DNA of 64,000 nt from NCBI GenBank assembly GCA_015277795.1, contig CP063848.1:4588001-4652000 (forward strand). Direction: 5' to 3'. Below the pieces are notes generated by a model that saw nothing but the letters and a program-made list of their open reading frames with translations, searched no databases and was not told where the DNA came from. The DNA comes from Massilia sp. UMI-21 (GTDB lineage: Bacteria > Pseudomonadota > Gammaproteobacteria > Burkholderiales > Burkholderiaceae_D). A program made the translations under genes and the position numbers. Shown here one piece after another: positions 34,226-42,448 of this stretch; within the stretch, counting starts at the first letter, position 1, and each line of letters opens with the position of its first letter.

Positions 34226-34338
34226 GTATTGCTCCAAAAAGATAGATCGATCGAGTGATGAATCAAAGTTGCACAGGGTGGCATTGCACACCTGTAAGCC
34301 AACGGACCGGATGATGACAGAAAGCGAGCCCGTCCTTA

Positions 34339-34354
34339 TGTGATGGCCATCACA
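34339..34354 (-). promoter_or_regulatory. Perfect Crp-type site upstream of the 650-residue DUF4214 gene
   Basis: TGTGATGGCCATCACA is a perfect 16-bp palindrome matching TGTGA-N6-TCACA, centred about 121 bases upstream of the ATG at 34225. A weak -10-like CATCAT lies about 31 bases downstream on the minus strand, giving class II spacing. The rest of the 298-bp gap up to the IS3 element shows nothing else I can assign. Confidence 0.65.
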
Positions 34355-34532
34355 AGCCGGACAAAGTTTTTCGAAATTTCGACACATTCATACATTCCGT
34401 ACCCTCCAATTACGCGCGATGGGTAAGCAGGCCTGTATTTTCATGATCGCTCAGCCGTTTCATTTTCATCAACCGACGCCAGCACGACAATATCGCCGAG
34501 TAATTCCAGGCGCGGATACATATTGTCACGTC

Positions 34533-35381
34533 CTAAGATAGGTTGACAGGGTCACGGCCTTTTTCGTTACCCTGTAGATCTGATGTTACTGACGCCCAGT
34601 GCACCGCATCGGGCGTTCTGTATTGCAGCGCCGTATGCGGGCGCTCATGGTTATAGATGTGGATCGCCTGCTGCACCATGGTAGCGGCTTGCTCCAAGTT
34701 TTGAGGCACTGCAGTCAAGAGCTCGGCCTTCAAAATACCGTTAATTCGTTCTGCCAAGGCGTTCTGGTAGCAGTCGTAGCCGTCGGTCATCGAGCACAAA
34801 ACGCCGTGCCGGCGATGAATCTGCTGATAGGCTTCTGCACAGTATTGCAGGCCGCGGTCGGAGTGATGGATCAGCTGGCGTTCGGTGCCCCGGCAGCGTA
34901 GTGCCATGCTCCATGCTTTCAGCACTCCGTCGGTGTGCAGGTCATGGTGCAAGTGGTGCCCCATGATCCTGCGCGAGTAAGCGTCGGTCACCAGGCTAAG
35001 GTAGCCGGTCGCTTCCCGCGTTTCGATGTAGGTGATGTCGGCCACCCACAGCTGCTCGGCCATCGTTGGCTTAGCCTGCGCTTTCACCAGATTTGGATGC
35101 TTGCGCATCCAGTGTTTGGAGTTAGTGGTCTTGCGGTAGCAGCGTTTTGGATGCGCCAGCATCCTAGCGCGCCGCAGTGCATCGAACAGTCCATCCCGTC
35201 CCAGCTTTAATCCTGCCTGCACAAATTGGCGTTTGAGCAAAAAGTAGAGCTTGCGCGTGCCGATCCTGGGTTGGCGTAGCCGTACTTGCTGCACTAACTT
35301 CTCGGCCACACGGTTGCGTGCCGTTCGTCCAATTTCTGCATGCAATCGCTTGTAGTGTGCTTGACGGCTGATCCCGAACAA
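34533..35381 (-). CDS. IS3-family transposase OrfB (integrase domain)
   Basis: The 282 residues from the first ATG carry the HTH_21 region and the rve integrase core with the DDE residues in WVADITYIET, HHSDRGLQYC and NALAERINGILKAEL. The frame is open further upstream (EDLSVSRVCQLFGISRQAHYK) and lies in the -1 frame of orfA, so the active enzyme is probably an OrfAB fusion made by frameshifting near the GAAAAAG at the end of orfA. The stop lies inside the left inverted repeat. Confidence 0.92.
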   Translation of the reverse strand: MFGISRQAHYKRLHAEIGRTARNRVAEKLVQQVRLRQPRIGTRKLYFLLKRQFVQAGLKLGRDGLFDALRRARMLAHPKRCYRKTTNSKHWMRKHPNLVKAQAKPTMAEQLWVADITYIETREATGYLSLVTDAYSRRIMGHHLHHDLHTDGVLKAWSMALRCRGTERQLIHHSDRGLQYCAEAYQQIHRRHGVLCSMTDGYDCYQNALAERINGILKAELLTAVPQNLEQAATMVQQAIHIYNHERPHTALQYRTPDAVHWASVTSDLQGNEKGRDPVNLS

Positions 35382-35401
35382 CTGGCAGACCCGGCTAACG
35401 C

Positions 35402-35797
35402 TCAGGTCTTCTTTTTCCGTAAGGATTTGCGTTGTTCGGGCAAAGGCTTTTTTACGACAGCCACTCCATGCTCCTTGGCCAGGACGTCGAGCATCGTCTT
35501 ATAGACGAGCGACTGCTGCCGGGAGGTTTCCAGCTCGGCTTCCAGCTGCTTGATCCGTTGCTCGGGGGTGAGAGGTCGCGTCATATCCGGTTGGGCTCGT
35601 ACAAGTTGCAAAGCTAGCGAACTCCAGTCCTGCTGCCCGTATCGTCTTAACCATACTAGCACCGTACTTCGACCCTGGATGCCGAACTTCCTCTGCGCCT
35701 CTTTGTAAGTCATCTCGCCTTTTTCGACCGCGGCAACTACCCCCTCTTTAAAAGCCAAGGTGTAGTCAGCCTGGGTACGCTTTCCCTCAATCGCCAT
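35402..35797 (-). CDS. IS3-family OrfA (DNA-binding)
   Basis: The ATG at 35797 follows AAGGAGAGCG and gives 131 residues. The N-terminal helix-turn-helix (YKEAQRKFGIQGRSTVLVWLRRYG) binds the element's ends; the C-terminal half is a leucine-rich coiled coil (EQRIKQLEAELETSRQQSLVYKTML). It ends with the Lys-rich RKSLRKKKT, encoded over the A-rich tract where the -1 shift into orfB would occur. Confidence 0.9.
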   Translation of the reverse strand: MAIEGKRTQADYTLAFKEGVVAAVEKGEMTYKEAQRKFGIQGRSTVLVWLRRYGQQDWSSLALQLVRAQPDMTRPLTPEQRIKQLEAELETSRQQSLVYKTMLDVLAKEHGVAVVKKPLPEQRKSLRKKKT

Positions 35798-35860
35798 CTC
35801 GCTCTCCTTGAATAAGGCAAGTTTAGACAACCGATTTCAGGACGGGACATATGAAAAAAC

Positions 35861-35885
35861 AAAAGCCCGGACCAGCCGGGCTTTT
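35861..35885. terminator. Bidirectional terminator after fecR
   Basis: AAAAGCCCGG and CCGGGCTTTT form a 10-base stem with a five-base loop and A/T tails on both sides, 20 bases beyond the FecR stop. The IS3 element inserted just outside it. Confidence 0.85.
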
Positions 35886-35905
35886 CAGGGATATATATGT
35901 ATATG

Positions 35906-37276
35906 TCAGCGCCAGGTGGCCGCGCCGTTCACCGTGCGCTTTTCATCCAGACGGCCATCGAAAATGGTGGCGGCGCTGCCGCCGCGATCGTTGCTCAGCA
36001 CGCCCTGGAGATTGAGCACCCCGGCACGCCCCAGGGCATCGTTGCCGTACAGGCGGCCGTCCCCAGTCACCATGCCGCTGGCAGTCAGCTGCACGACGTC
36101 GGTCGTTGTCGATACATCCATCGCAGCGTCAAAGGTGCGCGCGCCGAAATCCAGCTTCAAGGAACCATTTGATAATGTCGCCGGCGCGACGACCGTATTA
36201 CCAAAGCCATACTCGGTGGTGACATAAGCCTCGCTACCGCGCAACGAGAAGCCGATCGTCCCGTTATTCGGCGCGACATACTCCTTGCCCGCCGACCGGA
36301 ACAAAGCGAAATATCCCGAAAGCCCGAGCAACTCGTTCTTCTCGCGTTCTTCCGTCAGGTTGATGGCCGCATAGCGATCCATGACCGGCTGCCAGCGCCC
36401 CCAGATCGCCGTGCGTTCCGGCAAACTGGGCGGCACCTCGACCACCGGTGGCGGCATGCTCACGGGCGGCGGCGGTGGGTTGGTCCCCGTGTCCGGCGCC
36501 GGCGGCGGCGTTCCGGCGTTCGGTCCTGGCGCGGCGGTCACCAGCTTCTCGATGACCGAGTTCAAACCTGCGCTTTTCATTGCCTCGACACTGGCAGCCT
36601 GGGACGGCGCCGTGTTGGCCCCGCTCTTGACCAGCGGTTCGTCGTTGCGCGGCGGCGACACCTGGTCCGGCGATAGCGGGCTGCTGTCCAATACCTGGGC
36701 AGTCTGGCCGCGTCGCACCTGCACCAGCTGGCCACGTTGCGCCGCGCTCAGTTCGCGGCTGGCTTCGCCTTCGCAGGGGCCGGCGCCGTCGGGGCGGCAG
36801 GCCCCGGTGAAGCTGCTGACGACCACACCGCCCGAAATCACGGCCACGCGCGAGGTTTCCTCGTCGGTGAACACCGTGAAGTCGGTGCCGCGCACGCCGA
36901 TTGCCGCGACCGGGGTATTGAAACGGAAATTCTGCCGCGCCAGCTTGACCGCCTCGCCCGATTTGCTGCGTGCGACGCCGCTGAGCAGTTCGAGCTTGAT
37001 GCGGGTATTGGCGGGATTCTTCTGGTCGATGTGATAGGTGACGATCCGCGCCTTGGTATTCGGGCGCAGGATGAACAGGCCGTTGTCGACGGTTTTCACG
37101 TAGATGAAGCCGTCGCTGCCGGTGCGCAGCATCTGCCCTTCCTGGACCGCCGACCCTTCACGGGCCGCCTGGTCGCCAGCCTGGGCGCTACCGGCAACGA
37201 AGATGATCTTGCCTGCATCGGCATGGGCGGCGTGCGCGGCGCATGCAAGCAGTGCAGTAAGTAATAGTTTTCGCAA
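35906..37276 (-). CDS. FecR-domain periplasmic/surface protein
   Basis: I choose a TTG start at 37276 because it follows AAAGGA and gives a clean signal peptide (MRKLLLTALLACAAHAAHADA); an alternative TTG at 37297 would add seven polar residues. The 456-residue product has a FecR domain at about 50-150 (GFIYVKTVDNGLFILRPNTKA, FRFNTPVAAIGVRGTDF), a Pro-rich linker (about 250-290) and a beta-rich C-terminal domain. This FecR class has no cytoplasmic anti-sigma part, so it is exported rather than signalling directly. It is divergent from the CHASE2 cyclase, a pairing often seen in proteobacteria. A Crp-type site lies 48-63 bases upstream. Confidence 0.82.
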   Translation of the reverse strand: MRKLLLTALLACAAHAAHADAGKIIFVAGSAQAGDQAAREGSAVQEGQMLRTGSDGFIYVKTVDNGLFILRPNTKARIVTYHIDQKNPANTRIKLELLSGVARSKSGEAVKLARQNFRFNTPVAAIGVRGTDFTVFTDEETSRVAVISGGVVVSSFTGACRPDGAGPCEGEASRELSAAQRGQLVQVRRGQTAQVLDSSPLSPDQVSPPRNDEPLVKSGANTAPSQAASVEAMKSAGLNSVIEKLVTAAPGPNAGTPPPAPDTGTNPPPPPVSMPPPVVEVPPSLPERTAIWGRWQPVMDRYAAINLTEEREKNELLGLSGYFALFRSAGKEYVAPNNGTIGFSLRGSEAYVTTEYGFGNTVVAPATLSNGSLKLDFGARTFDAAMDVSTTTDVVQLTASGMVTGDGRLYGNDALGRAGVLNLQGVLSNDRGGSAATIFDGRLDEKRTVNGAATWR

Positions 37277-37323
37277 GATAGGTCCTTTTTCCTTCAATGT
37301 ACCCCGCCGATGCCGGGCGCTTC

Positions 37324-37339
37324 CGTGACAGCCGTCACA
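37324..37339. promoter_or_regulatory. Crp-type site between fecR and the adenylate cyclase
   Basis: CGTGACAGCCGTCACA matches TGTGA-N6-TCACA in nine of ten positions. On the fecR side a -10-like TACATT sits just before the gene, putting the site near -40. On the cyclase side it is over 100 bases from the predicted -10 TATACT (37426-37431). Confidence 0.55.
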
Positions 37340-37464
37340 TTCTATCGAAAAGGATGGGCTCGCTTCTAGATATTACATTTTGTCGGATTTCAATAAAGAC
37401 AATGTGTACAGGCAACTGTGCGCGTTATACTGCGCCCTTCCTTAACTGAAAGTACACCTGTACA

Positions 37465-39405
37465 TTGCTGTGCGTGGCTGAACCGAGACGACATGCCCGA
37501 CCCCGTGGACGCTGGGTCATCGCTGCGCTGGCCTTCCTGGTGACCCTGTGGTCGCAGTACGGGCACCTGGCTCCGCCCCTGTTCGGGCCTGCCAAGCCCG
37601 AGGGGCTGTTGTTTTTACCCAACGAGCGCTTGCGCGACACCTTCATTCGCATGCAGGCCACGGACGCCCCCGAACCGCGCATCCTCGTGGTCGACATCGA
37701 CGAAAGCTCGCTGAGCGAACTCGGCGCCTGGCCCTGGCCGCGCGAACGCCTGGCGCACCTCGTCGAAATCCTGTTGAGCACCTACGGCGCCCGCGGCGTC
37801 GCCCTCGACATCGTGCTGCCTTCCGCCAGCGGCGCGCCGGACGACATCCGCCTGGCGCTGCTGGCCCGGCATGGCCCGGTGGTGCCGGCCCAGGCCTTCA
37901 ATTTCGCCCCGCCCGGACTGGAGCCGCTGCGTACCGGCCATCTCGGCGGCGCCACCGCGTTGTACCGGAAGGGTGTGCCTGCCACCGGTTATGTCGGCAA
38001 CTACCCGGCACTGGCCGAGGCGCCGAACATCGGCGTGATCGGTTTCATTCCCGACCCCGACGGCGCCTTGCGCCGCGTGCCCCTGGTGACCGAGTTCGAA
38101 GGACGGCATTATCCGGCGCTCGCGCTTGCGCTGGTGAACTGCTGCGCCGGCAAGGGGCCGCTGCGCCTCGAGGAAAGCGGGCTGATGCGCGTGCCGTTCC
38201 GGCGCGACTGGTCGGCTTTCACGCTGGTCAGCGCCGCCGACATCCTGGCCCAGCGGATCGTGCCTGCGAGCGCAGCCGGGCGCCTGGTCGTGGTCGGCTC
38301 GTCCTCGCTCGGCTTGGGCGACCGGGTGGAAACCCCTTTTGCCGCCAGCCGTCCCGGCCTGGGCGTGCAGGCCAGCATCCTGTCGGCGCTGCTCGACCGC
38401 CAGGCAGGCGCAACACCCGCTCCCTGGCCCGGCCGCCTCATCGCCTGCCTGTATGCCCTGCTCTCGGCGCTCGCGTGCATGCTGCTGTTCCCGCGCCTGT
38501 CGGCCGCTGCCGGCGTCGCCGTGCTGGCAGCCAGCTCGGCGCTGTGGCTGGGGCTGGCCTATGTGGCGAGCCCGCACGACCCGCACTTCGCGCCTGCCGG
38601 CCCATTGGCAAGCAACCTGTTCATGCTGGCCGTGGCCGTACCCTACCAATGGCAGGCCGCCCAGCGCCGCTCGCGCCACCTGCTGCAGACGCTGCGCCAG
38701 TACGTCGCGCCGGCCGTGGTCGAGGAGCTGCTGAGCAGCGACGACGACGACCCGCTGCAGCCGAGCCAGCGCGACGTGACCACCCTGGTGGCCGACATGG
38801 AAGGCTATACCGGACAGGTCGAGACACTGCCGGTGGCGGAAGCGGCGCAGTTGACGCGCGACTTCCTCGACTGCCTGACCGGCCCGGTCATCGAACACCA
38901 GGGCACGCTCGACAAGTACACCGGCGACGGCATGATGGCCTTCTGGGGCGCGCCGCTGCCGCTGGAACAGCATGCCGACCTGGCGCTCGACGCCGCCCGC
39001 GAGATGACGCGCCGCGTCGCCGCGCTCAGCACCAGGCGCGAACGCAAGGGTTTCCCGCCGCTGCGCGTGCGGATCGGCGTCGAAAGCGGCCCGGCCATGG
39101 CGGGCGATTTCGGCACCTCGTTCCGCAGCATTTATACTGCGGTCGGAGACAGCGTCAACACGGCGGCCCGCCTCGAGCAGGTCGCACGCGATTTTCCCCA
39201 TAACATCATCGTCGGTCCCGGCACGGTCGAACGGGCGCGCCGCCACCGCTTCCTCGCCCTGGGCGAACGCCTGCTGCGCGGTAAAGAAAAAGCCACCTCC
39301 TTGTACACTCTCGACACCAGCGCGGGCCACACGGCGGCCCCTCAGCCAGCATCCGCCCAACAGGCGGCCTCATCCATTACCAGCCTTACGGGGCCGTCCG
39401 CGTGA
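37465..39405 (+). CDS. CHASE2-domain adenylate cyclase (class III), membrane-bound
   Basis: It makes cAMP in response to an extracytoplasmic signal. Starts are non-ATG: TTG 37465 or GTG 37474. About 646 residues: a first membrane helix (about 17-33), a periplasmic CHASE2 sensor (about 50-300), three helices (about 315-410) and a cytoplasmic class III cyclase domain (about 430-610). The metal-binding aspartates are in VADMEGYT and YTGDGMMAFWG, the purine-reading Lys in LDKYTGDG, and the transition-state region in AVGDSVNTAARLE. Lys at that position favours ATP over GTP. Its stop overlaps the next gene (GTGA). A Crp-type regulator lies 1.6 kb downstream, so product and receptor are neighbours. 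Confidence 0.88.
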   Translation: MLCVAEPRRHARPRGRWVIAALAFLVTLWSQYGHLAPPLFGPAKPEGLLFLPNERLRDTFIRMQATDAPEPRILVVDIDESSLSELGAWPWPRERLAHLVEILLSTYGARGVALDIVLPSASGAPDDIRLALLARHGPVVPAQAFNFAPPGLEPLRTGHLGGATALYRKGVPATGYVGNYPALAEAPNIGVIGFIPDPDGALRRVPLVTEFEGRHYPALALALVNCCAGKGPLRLEESGLMRVPFRRDWSAFTLVSAADILAQRIVPASAAGRLVVVGSSSLGLGDRVETPFAASRPGLGVQASILSALLDRQAGATPAPWPGRLIACLYALLSALACMLLFPRLSAAAGVAVLAASSALWLGLAYVASPHDPHFAPAGPLASNLFMLAVAVPYQWQAAQRRSRHLLQTLRQYVAPAVVEELLSSDDDDPLQPSQRDVTTLVADMEGYTGQVETLPVAEAAQLTRDFLDCLTGPVIEHQGTLDKYTGDGMMAFWGAPLPLEQHADLALDAAREMTRRVAALSTRRERKGFPPLRVRIGVESGPAMAGDFGTSFRSIYTAVGDSVNTAARLEQVARDFPHNIIVGPGTVERARRHRFLALGERLLRGKEKATSLYTLDTSAGHTAAPQPASAQQAASSITSLTGPSA

Positions 39406-40664
39406 GCGCGCGCATCTCGCCGGGCATGCTTGCCCTCCTGCTGGCCTGCGCGCCGGCCTGGGCGGCTGGCCAGGACGGCGCCGCCGCTCCCGCCGGCACG
39501 CCCACCCCACCACCTCCGGAAGCGCTGTACCAGGAAGCGCTGCAATCGCTGTCGGAGGGCCGCAAGAACGATGCCTCCGCTGCGCTGGCGCGCCTGATCG
39601 CGCAGGTGCCCCAGCATGCCGGCGCCGTGATCGACCTGGCCCTGATCCAGTGCAGCCTCGGCAATGCCGACGAAGCCGAGCGCCTGTTCGCCATCGTCGA
39701 GACGCGCTTCGAGCCTTCACGCGAGATCCTCGAACTGATCGCCGAAGCGCGCGACGGCGGCTGCAAGCGCGCGCCTCCGGCCAGTTCCGCCAGGATGAAC
39801 ATCGGTCGCGGCATCGACGACAACGTGAACCAGGGCGCCAGCAATTCGACCTTCATCGTCAGCGGTCCGGACGGCCAGGTCGAACTGCCTCTGCTGGACG
39901 ACTTCCTGCCCAAGCGCGACGGCTACACCACCTTCGGCGCGGACTACGTGCGCGGGATCGGCAGCAACGGAAGCCTCGGTTTCATGCAGTTCCAGACACG
40001 CCGCTACGACCGCATGCGCGACTATGACACCGGCGCGCTGTATGGCGGCATCGAATCGCCCTGGCGCCTGGGCGCCTGGACCCTGCGCAGCACGGGCTCG
40101 CTGGGCGCGACGACGATGGCCGGCCGCCTCTACCAGAAACAGGCGCAGGCGCAGCTGCGAGTAACGGTGCCCTTGCCGCTGCCGGCGCATACCCAGTTCT
40201 ACGTGACCGGCAGCGCCACGCGCACCAGGTACCCGACCCTGGGCAGCTTCGATTCGGACATGCTGGAGGCGCGCGCATTGCTGGCGCAACAGGCCGGCAG
40301 CTTCGCCGCCAGGGCCACGCTGGGCCTCTTGAGCGACCGCGCGCGCAGCGACCGTCCGGGCGGCAACCGCCACGGTAATTACCTGACGCTGTCGCTGCGC
40401 AAGGCGCTCGGCTGGGACACCCATGGCGAAATCGCCTGGACGCGCCAGCGCTGGAACAGCGCCGCGCCCTACTCGCCGGAACTGCTGATCGACCAGGTAC
40501 GCGCCCAGCGCATCCAGGTCCTGCGCGCCATCCTGACCTACCAGCTTGCAAGGAACCAGACGCTGTCGCTCGAGGGACGGATGGTACGGAACCGCGAGAA
40601 CATCAGTATCTTCCAGTACGATAACCGGCAGTTACAGCTGAGCTGGCAATGGCAATTACCTTGA
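39402..40664 (+). CDS. TPR-containing outer-membrane beta-barrel protein
   Basis: The GTG start at 39402 overlaps the cyclase stop. The 420-residue product has a signal peptide (ending PAWAAG), a tetratricopeptide region (about 35-130, ALYQEALQSLSEGRKNDASAAL), then a C-terminal half of alternating beta strands ending QLQLSWQWQLP, as in outer-membrane barrels. The arrangement resembles Slam-type surface-lipoprotein assembly modifiers (TPR plus DUF560 barrel), but I could not confirm that family. Co-transcription with the cyclase suggests a shared envelope role. Confidence 0.68.
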   Translation: MSARISPGMLALLLACAPAWAAGQDGAAAPAGTPTPPPPEALYQEALQSLSEGRKNDASAALARLIAQVPQHAGAVIDLALIQCSLGNADEAERLFAIVETRFEPSREILELIAEARDGGCKRAPPASSARMNIGRGIDDNVNQGASNSTFIVSGPDGQVELPLLDDFLPKRDGYTTFGADYVRGIGSNGSLGFMQFQTRRYDRMRDYDTGALYGGIESPWRLGAWTLRSTGSLGATTMAGRLYQKQAQAQLRVTVPLPLPAHTQFYVTGSATRTRYPTLGSFDSDMLEARALLAQQAGSFAARATLGLLSDRARSDRPGGNRHGNYLTLSLRKALGWDTHGEIAWTRQRWNSAAPYSPELLIDQVRAQRIQVLRAILTYQLARNQTLSLEGRMVRNRENISIFQYDNRQLQLSWQWQLP

Positions 40665-40709
40665 GTCTGGCATTACAATCGCCACGTTCAATATAAAAAA
40701 GCATTGCCG

Positions 40710-41036
40710 ATGCCGTCCGAAGTACTGTTGTTCGTTTGCGCAGCGAGCGTGCTGTTTGTCGCGTGCCTGGTACCCAACCGCTGGCTGCCGCCCTTGCCCA
40801 ACGACAAGCTCATGCATTTCGGCGCGTTTGCCGTGTTGACCGTGCTGGCCTTGCGCGCGGCACAGGGAAGGGGGGAAGCCGGTTGGTGGCTGGCCGGACT
40901 GCTGCTCGGCGGCTGGCTGATCGAATGCCTGCAATCGCTGGTACCCGACCGCCGGTTTTGCTGGCGCGACCTGGCGGCCAATGCCGCGGGAATCGCCACC
41001 GTGGCGCTCCCCGCCTTTGCCATCGGACACTTTTAA
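40710..41036 (+). CDS. VanZ-like small membrane protein
   Basis: The 108-residue protein from ATG 40710 (a TTG six bases earlier is less likely) has three to four hydrophobic helices and the VanZ-type phrase PNDKLMHFGAFAVLTVLA followed by ECLQSLVPDRRFCWRDLAANAAGI. VanZ-like proteins are small envelope proteins of mostly unknown function. It lies 45 bases after the barrel gene and 15 before the Crp-type gene, probably in one transcript. Confidence 0.78.
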   Translation: MPSEVLLFVCAASVLFVACLVPNRWLPPLPNDKLMHFGAFAVLTVLALRAAQGRGEAGWWLAGLLLGGWLIECLQSLVPDRRFCWRDLAANAAGIATVALPAFAIGHF

Positions 41037-41051
41037 GGCACTGACCCATTG

Positions 41052-41804
41052 ATGAGTTCTTCCGCCAAGCTCTCCCAGTTTTCCGACCAGCCCGGGCAAG
41101 CTACCGCTCCCGAGGCGCAGGAGCGCCAGCTCCAGGTCCACCTGCGCAAGATTCCGCTGCTGGCCGACCTGACCGACGAGGAAATCCTCCAGGTCAGGGG
41201 CGAACTGCGCTTCCGCCACTACCCGAAGCGCTCGGTGGTGCTGCACAAGGGCGGCAGCGGCGACGGCCTGCTGTTCCTGCTGTCGGGCCACCTGCAGGTG
41301 GTCGACGTGACCGAGGACGGCCGCTCGGTCGGCCTGCGCATGCTGTCGGCTGGCGACTTCTTCGGCGAGATCGCCTTGATCAACGACTCGACACGCTCGG
41401 CATCCGTGGTGTCCACCACCGAGGTGCTGGTCGCCTTCCTGCCGGCGGCGATCGCGCTGCACCTGTTCTCGCATTCGCCCTCGGTGGCGCGCAAGATGCT
41501 GGGGCACCTTGCCCAGAAGATCCAGCGCGATTCCGAGTTCCGTGCCTTGCTCAGCATTAACAACACGACGCGCCGCATCTACACCTATATCGCCCTGATG
41601 CAGCAAACCCCGGGCCCGGATGGCAGTAGCGTGGTGGAAAACCTGCCGACCCACCAGGACATCGCCAACATGATCAACACCAGCCGCGAGACCGTGACCC
41701 GGGCCCTGCTGACCCTGGTGCAGCAGGGGGTGGTGCAGAAAGAGGCGCACCGGCTGATCATTCTCGATCCGGATGCGCTGCAGCGGCTGGCGCAGGGAAG
41801 CTAG
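41052..41804 (+). CDS. Crp/Fnr-family transcription regulator, Crp-like
   Basis: A 250-residue dimeric activator. The cyclic-nucleotide domain (about 35-150) carries GDFFGEIALINDSTRSASV, keeping the Gly-Glu and Arg-Ser pairs that contact cAMP in E. coli CRP. No N-terminal Cys cluster is present, so it is not an oxygen-sensing Fnr. The C-terminal winged helix has recognition helix TSRETVTRALL; the R-E-R trio in SRETVxR is what reads TGTGA half-sites in CRP. Perfect TGTGA-N6-TCACA sites precede two operons nearby and an adenylate cyclase lies upstream, so cAMP control is likely (inference). It could also be one of several Crp paralogues. Confidence 0.88.
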   Translation: MSSSAKLSQFSDQPGQATAPEAQERQLQVHLRKIPLLADLTDEEILQVRGELRFRHYPKRSVVLHKGGSGDGLLFLLSGHLQVVDVTEDGRSVGLRMLSAGDFFGEIALINDSTRSASVVSTTEVLVAFLPAAIALHLFSHSPSVARKMLGHLAQKIQRDSEFRALLSINNTTRRIYTYIALMQQTPGPDGSSVVENLPTHQDIANMINTSRETVTRALLTLVQQGVVQKEAHRLIILDPDALQRLAQGS

Positions 41805-41892
41805 GCGCCCACCTGTGCGCTGCTGCGACAGGACGATGGCGGCGCCGCCCAGGGCGTGATACATTTTTGGCATCCCGCCCCATGGAGACGAC

Positions 41893-42207
41893 ATGCGCAC
41901 CCTGACCGCCAGCAACTCCGCCAAGCCCAGCCTGGGCAAGAACCTTGCACGCGTGGCGGCCGCCACTGCTGCCCTCTTGATGATTCCGCTGCTTGCCATG
42001 CAGTTCACCAGCGAAGTGAACTGGACCGGCGGCGATTTCGTGGCCGCCGGCATCCTGCTGTTCGCTGCCGGCCTGGCCGTGGTCGTGGCCTCGCGCATGG
42101 CGCGCAGCAGGCTGCAGCGCCTGGCCCTGGTCGGCCTGGTCGCGCTGGCCTTCGTGTATGTGTGGGCTGAACTGGCGGTCGGCATCTTCACCAATCTGGG
42201 CAGCTGA
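41893..42207 (+). CDS. Small three-helix membrane protein, unknown function
   Basis: The 104-residue protein from ATG 41893 has a basic N-terminus and three hydrophobic segments (about 23-38, 48-67 and 78-98) joined by short loops (SRMARSRLQR between the second and third). I recognise no family. It stands between the Crp-type gene and the polysaccharide operon, 88 bases from the former, with a separate promoter region after it. Confidence 0.65.
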   Translation: MRTLTASNSAKPSLGKNLARVAAATAALLMIPLLAMQFTSEVNWTGGDFVAAGILLFAAGLAVVVASRMARSRLQRLALVGLVALAFVYVWAELAVGIFTNLGS

Positions 42208-42302
42208 GCCCTTGGTCATCCGGAAGTTGTCATGGCCGAGGCCGGCTCGGCCGGGCCGGCGCGGCCTTGCCGATTTCCTTTCGGCATGAATACAAATCCC
42301 GA

Positions 42303-42362
42303 TTGACTTTTGACAAGATGTTACATCTACAATAATAGAGCGGCTGTTGGATGAAGTATAAT
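42303..42362 (+). promoter_or_regulatory. AT-rich promoter region of the polysaccharide operon
   Basis: A -35-like TTGACA (42310-42315) lies 17 bases before TAATAG, and a perfect -10-like TATAAT follows at 42357-42362 without a good -35. This is the only AT-rich stretch before 17 kb of tightly spaced genes. Confidence 0.4.
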
Positions 42363-42391
42363 TTTGGGCTCATCCGGCCAAGCCAATCGAC

Positions 42392-42448
42392 ATGAATTTT
42401 TCCCTGACGTACCCGAACGGGGCGCTGCCAGCGCGGGCCGCCCCATGA
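42392..42448 (+). other. Possible 18-codon leader ORF overlapping wzm start
   Basis: ATG 42392 opens a reading frame ending at TGA 42446-42448, which overlaps the ATG of the permease gene (ATGATG). The permease start itself lacks a ribosome site, so translation of the leader could deliver ribosomes to it. The peptide is unremarkable. Speculative. Confidence 0.3.

Larger units (their letters stand above)
34524..35849 (-). mobile_element. IS3-family insertion sequence, complete, with 3-bp target duplication
   Basis: The 1326-bp element has imperfect 24-bp terminal inverted repeats (19 matches, starting TGTC and sharing CGTCCT and GGTTG) at 34524-34547 and 35826-35849. The trinucleotide TAT flanks it on both sides (34521-34523 and 35850-35852). 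It holds overlapping-frame orfA and orfB. It inserted between the terminator of fecR and the promoter region of the DUF4214 gene. Confidence 0.9.

Noticed and set aside
31118..34258. Plus-strand 1046-codon ORF crossing the IS110 transposase and the DUF4214 gene
   Set aside because: It runs antisense through two unrelated genes and a terminator, so cannot be one real protein.
40704..40709. TTG start of the VanZ-like gene six bases before the ATG
   Set aside because: The ATG at 40710 is the simpler start; the two extra residues change nothing.
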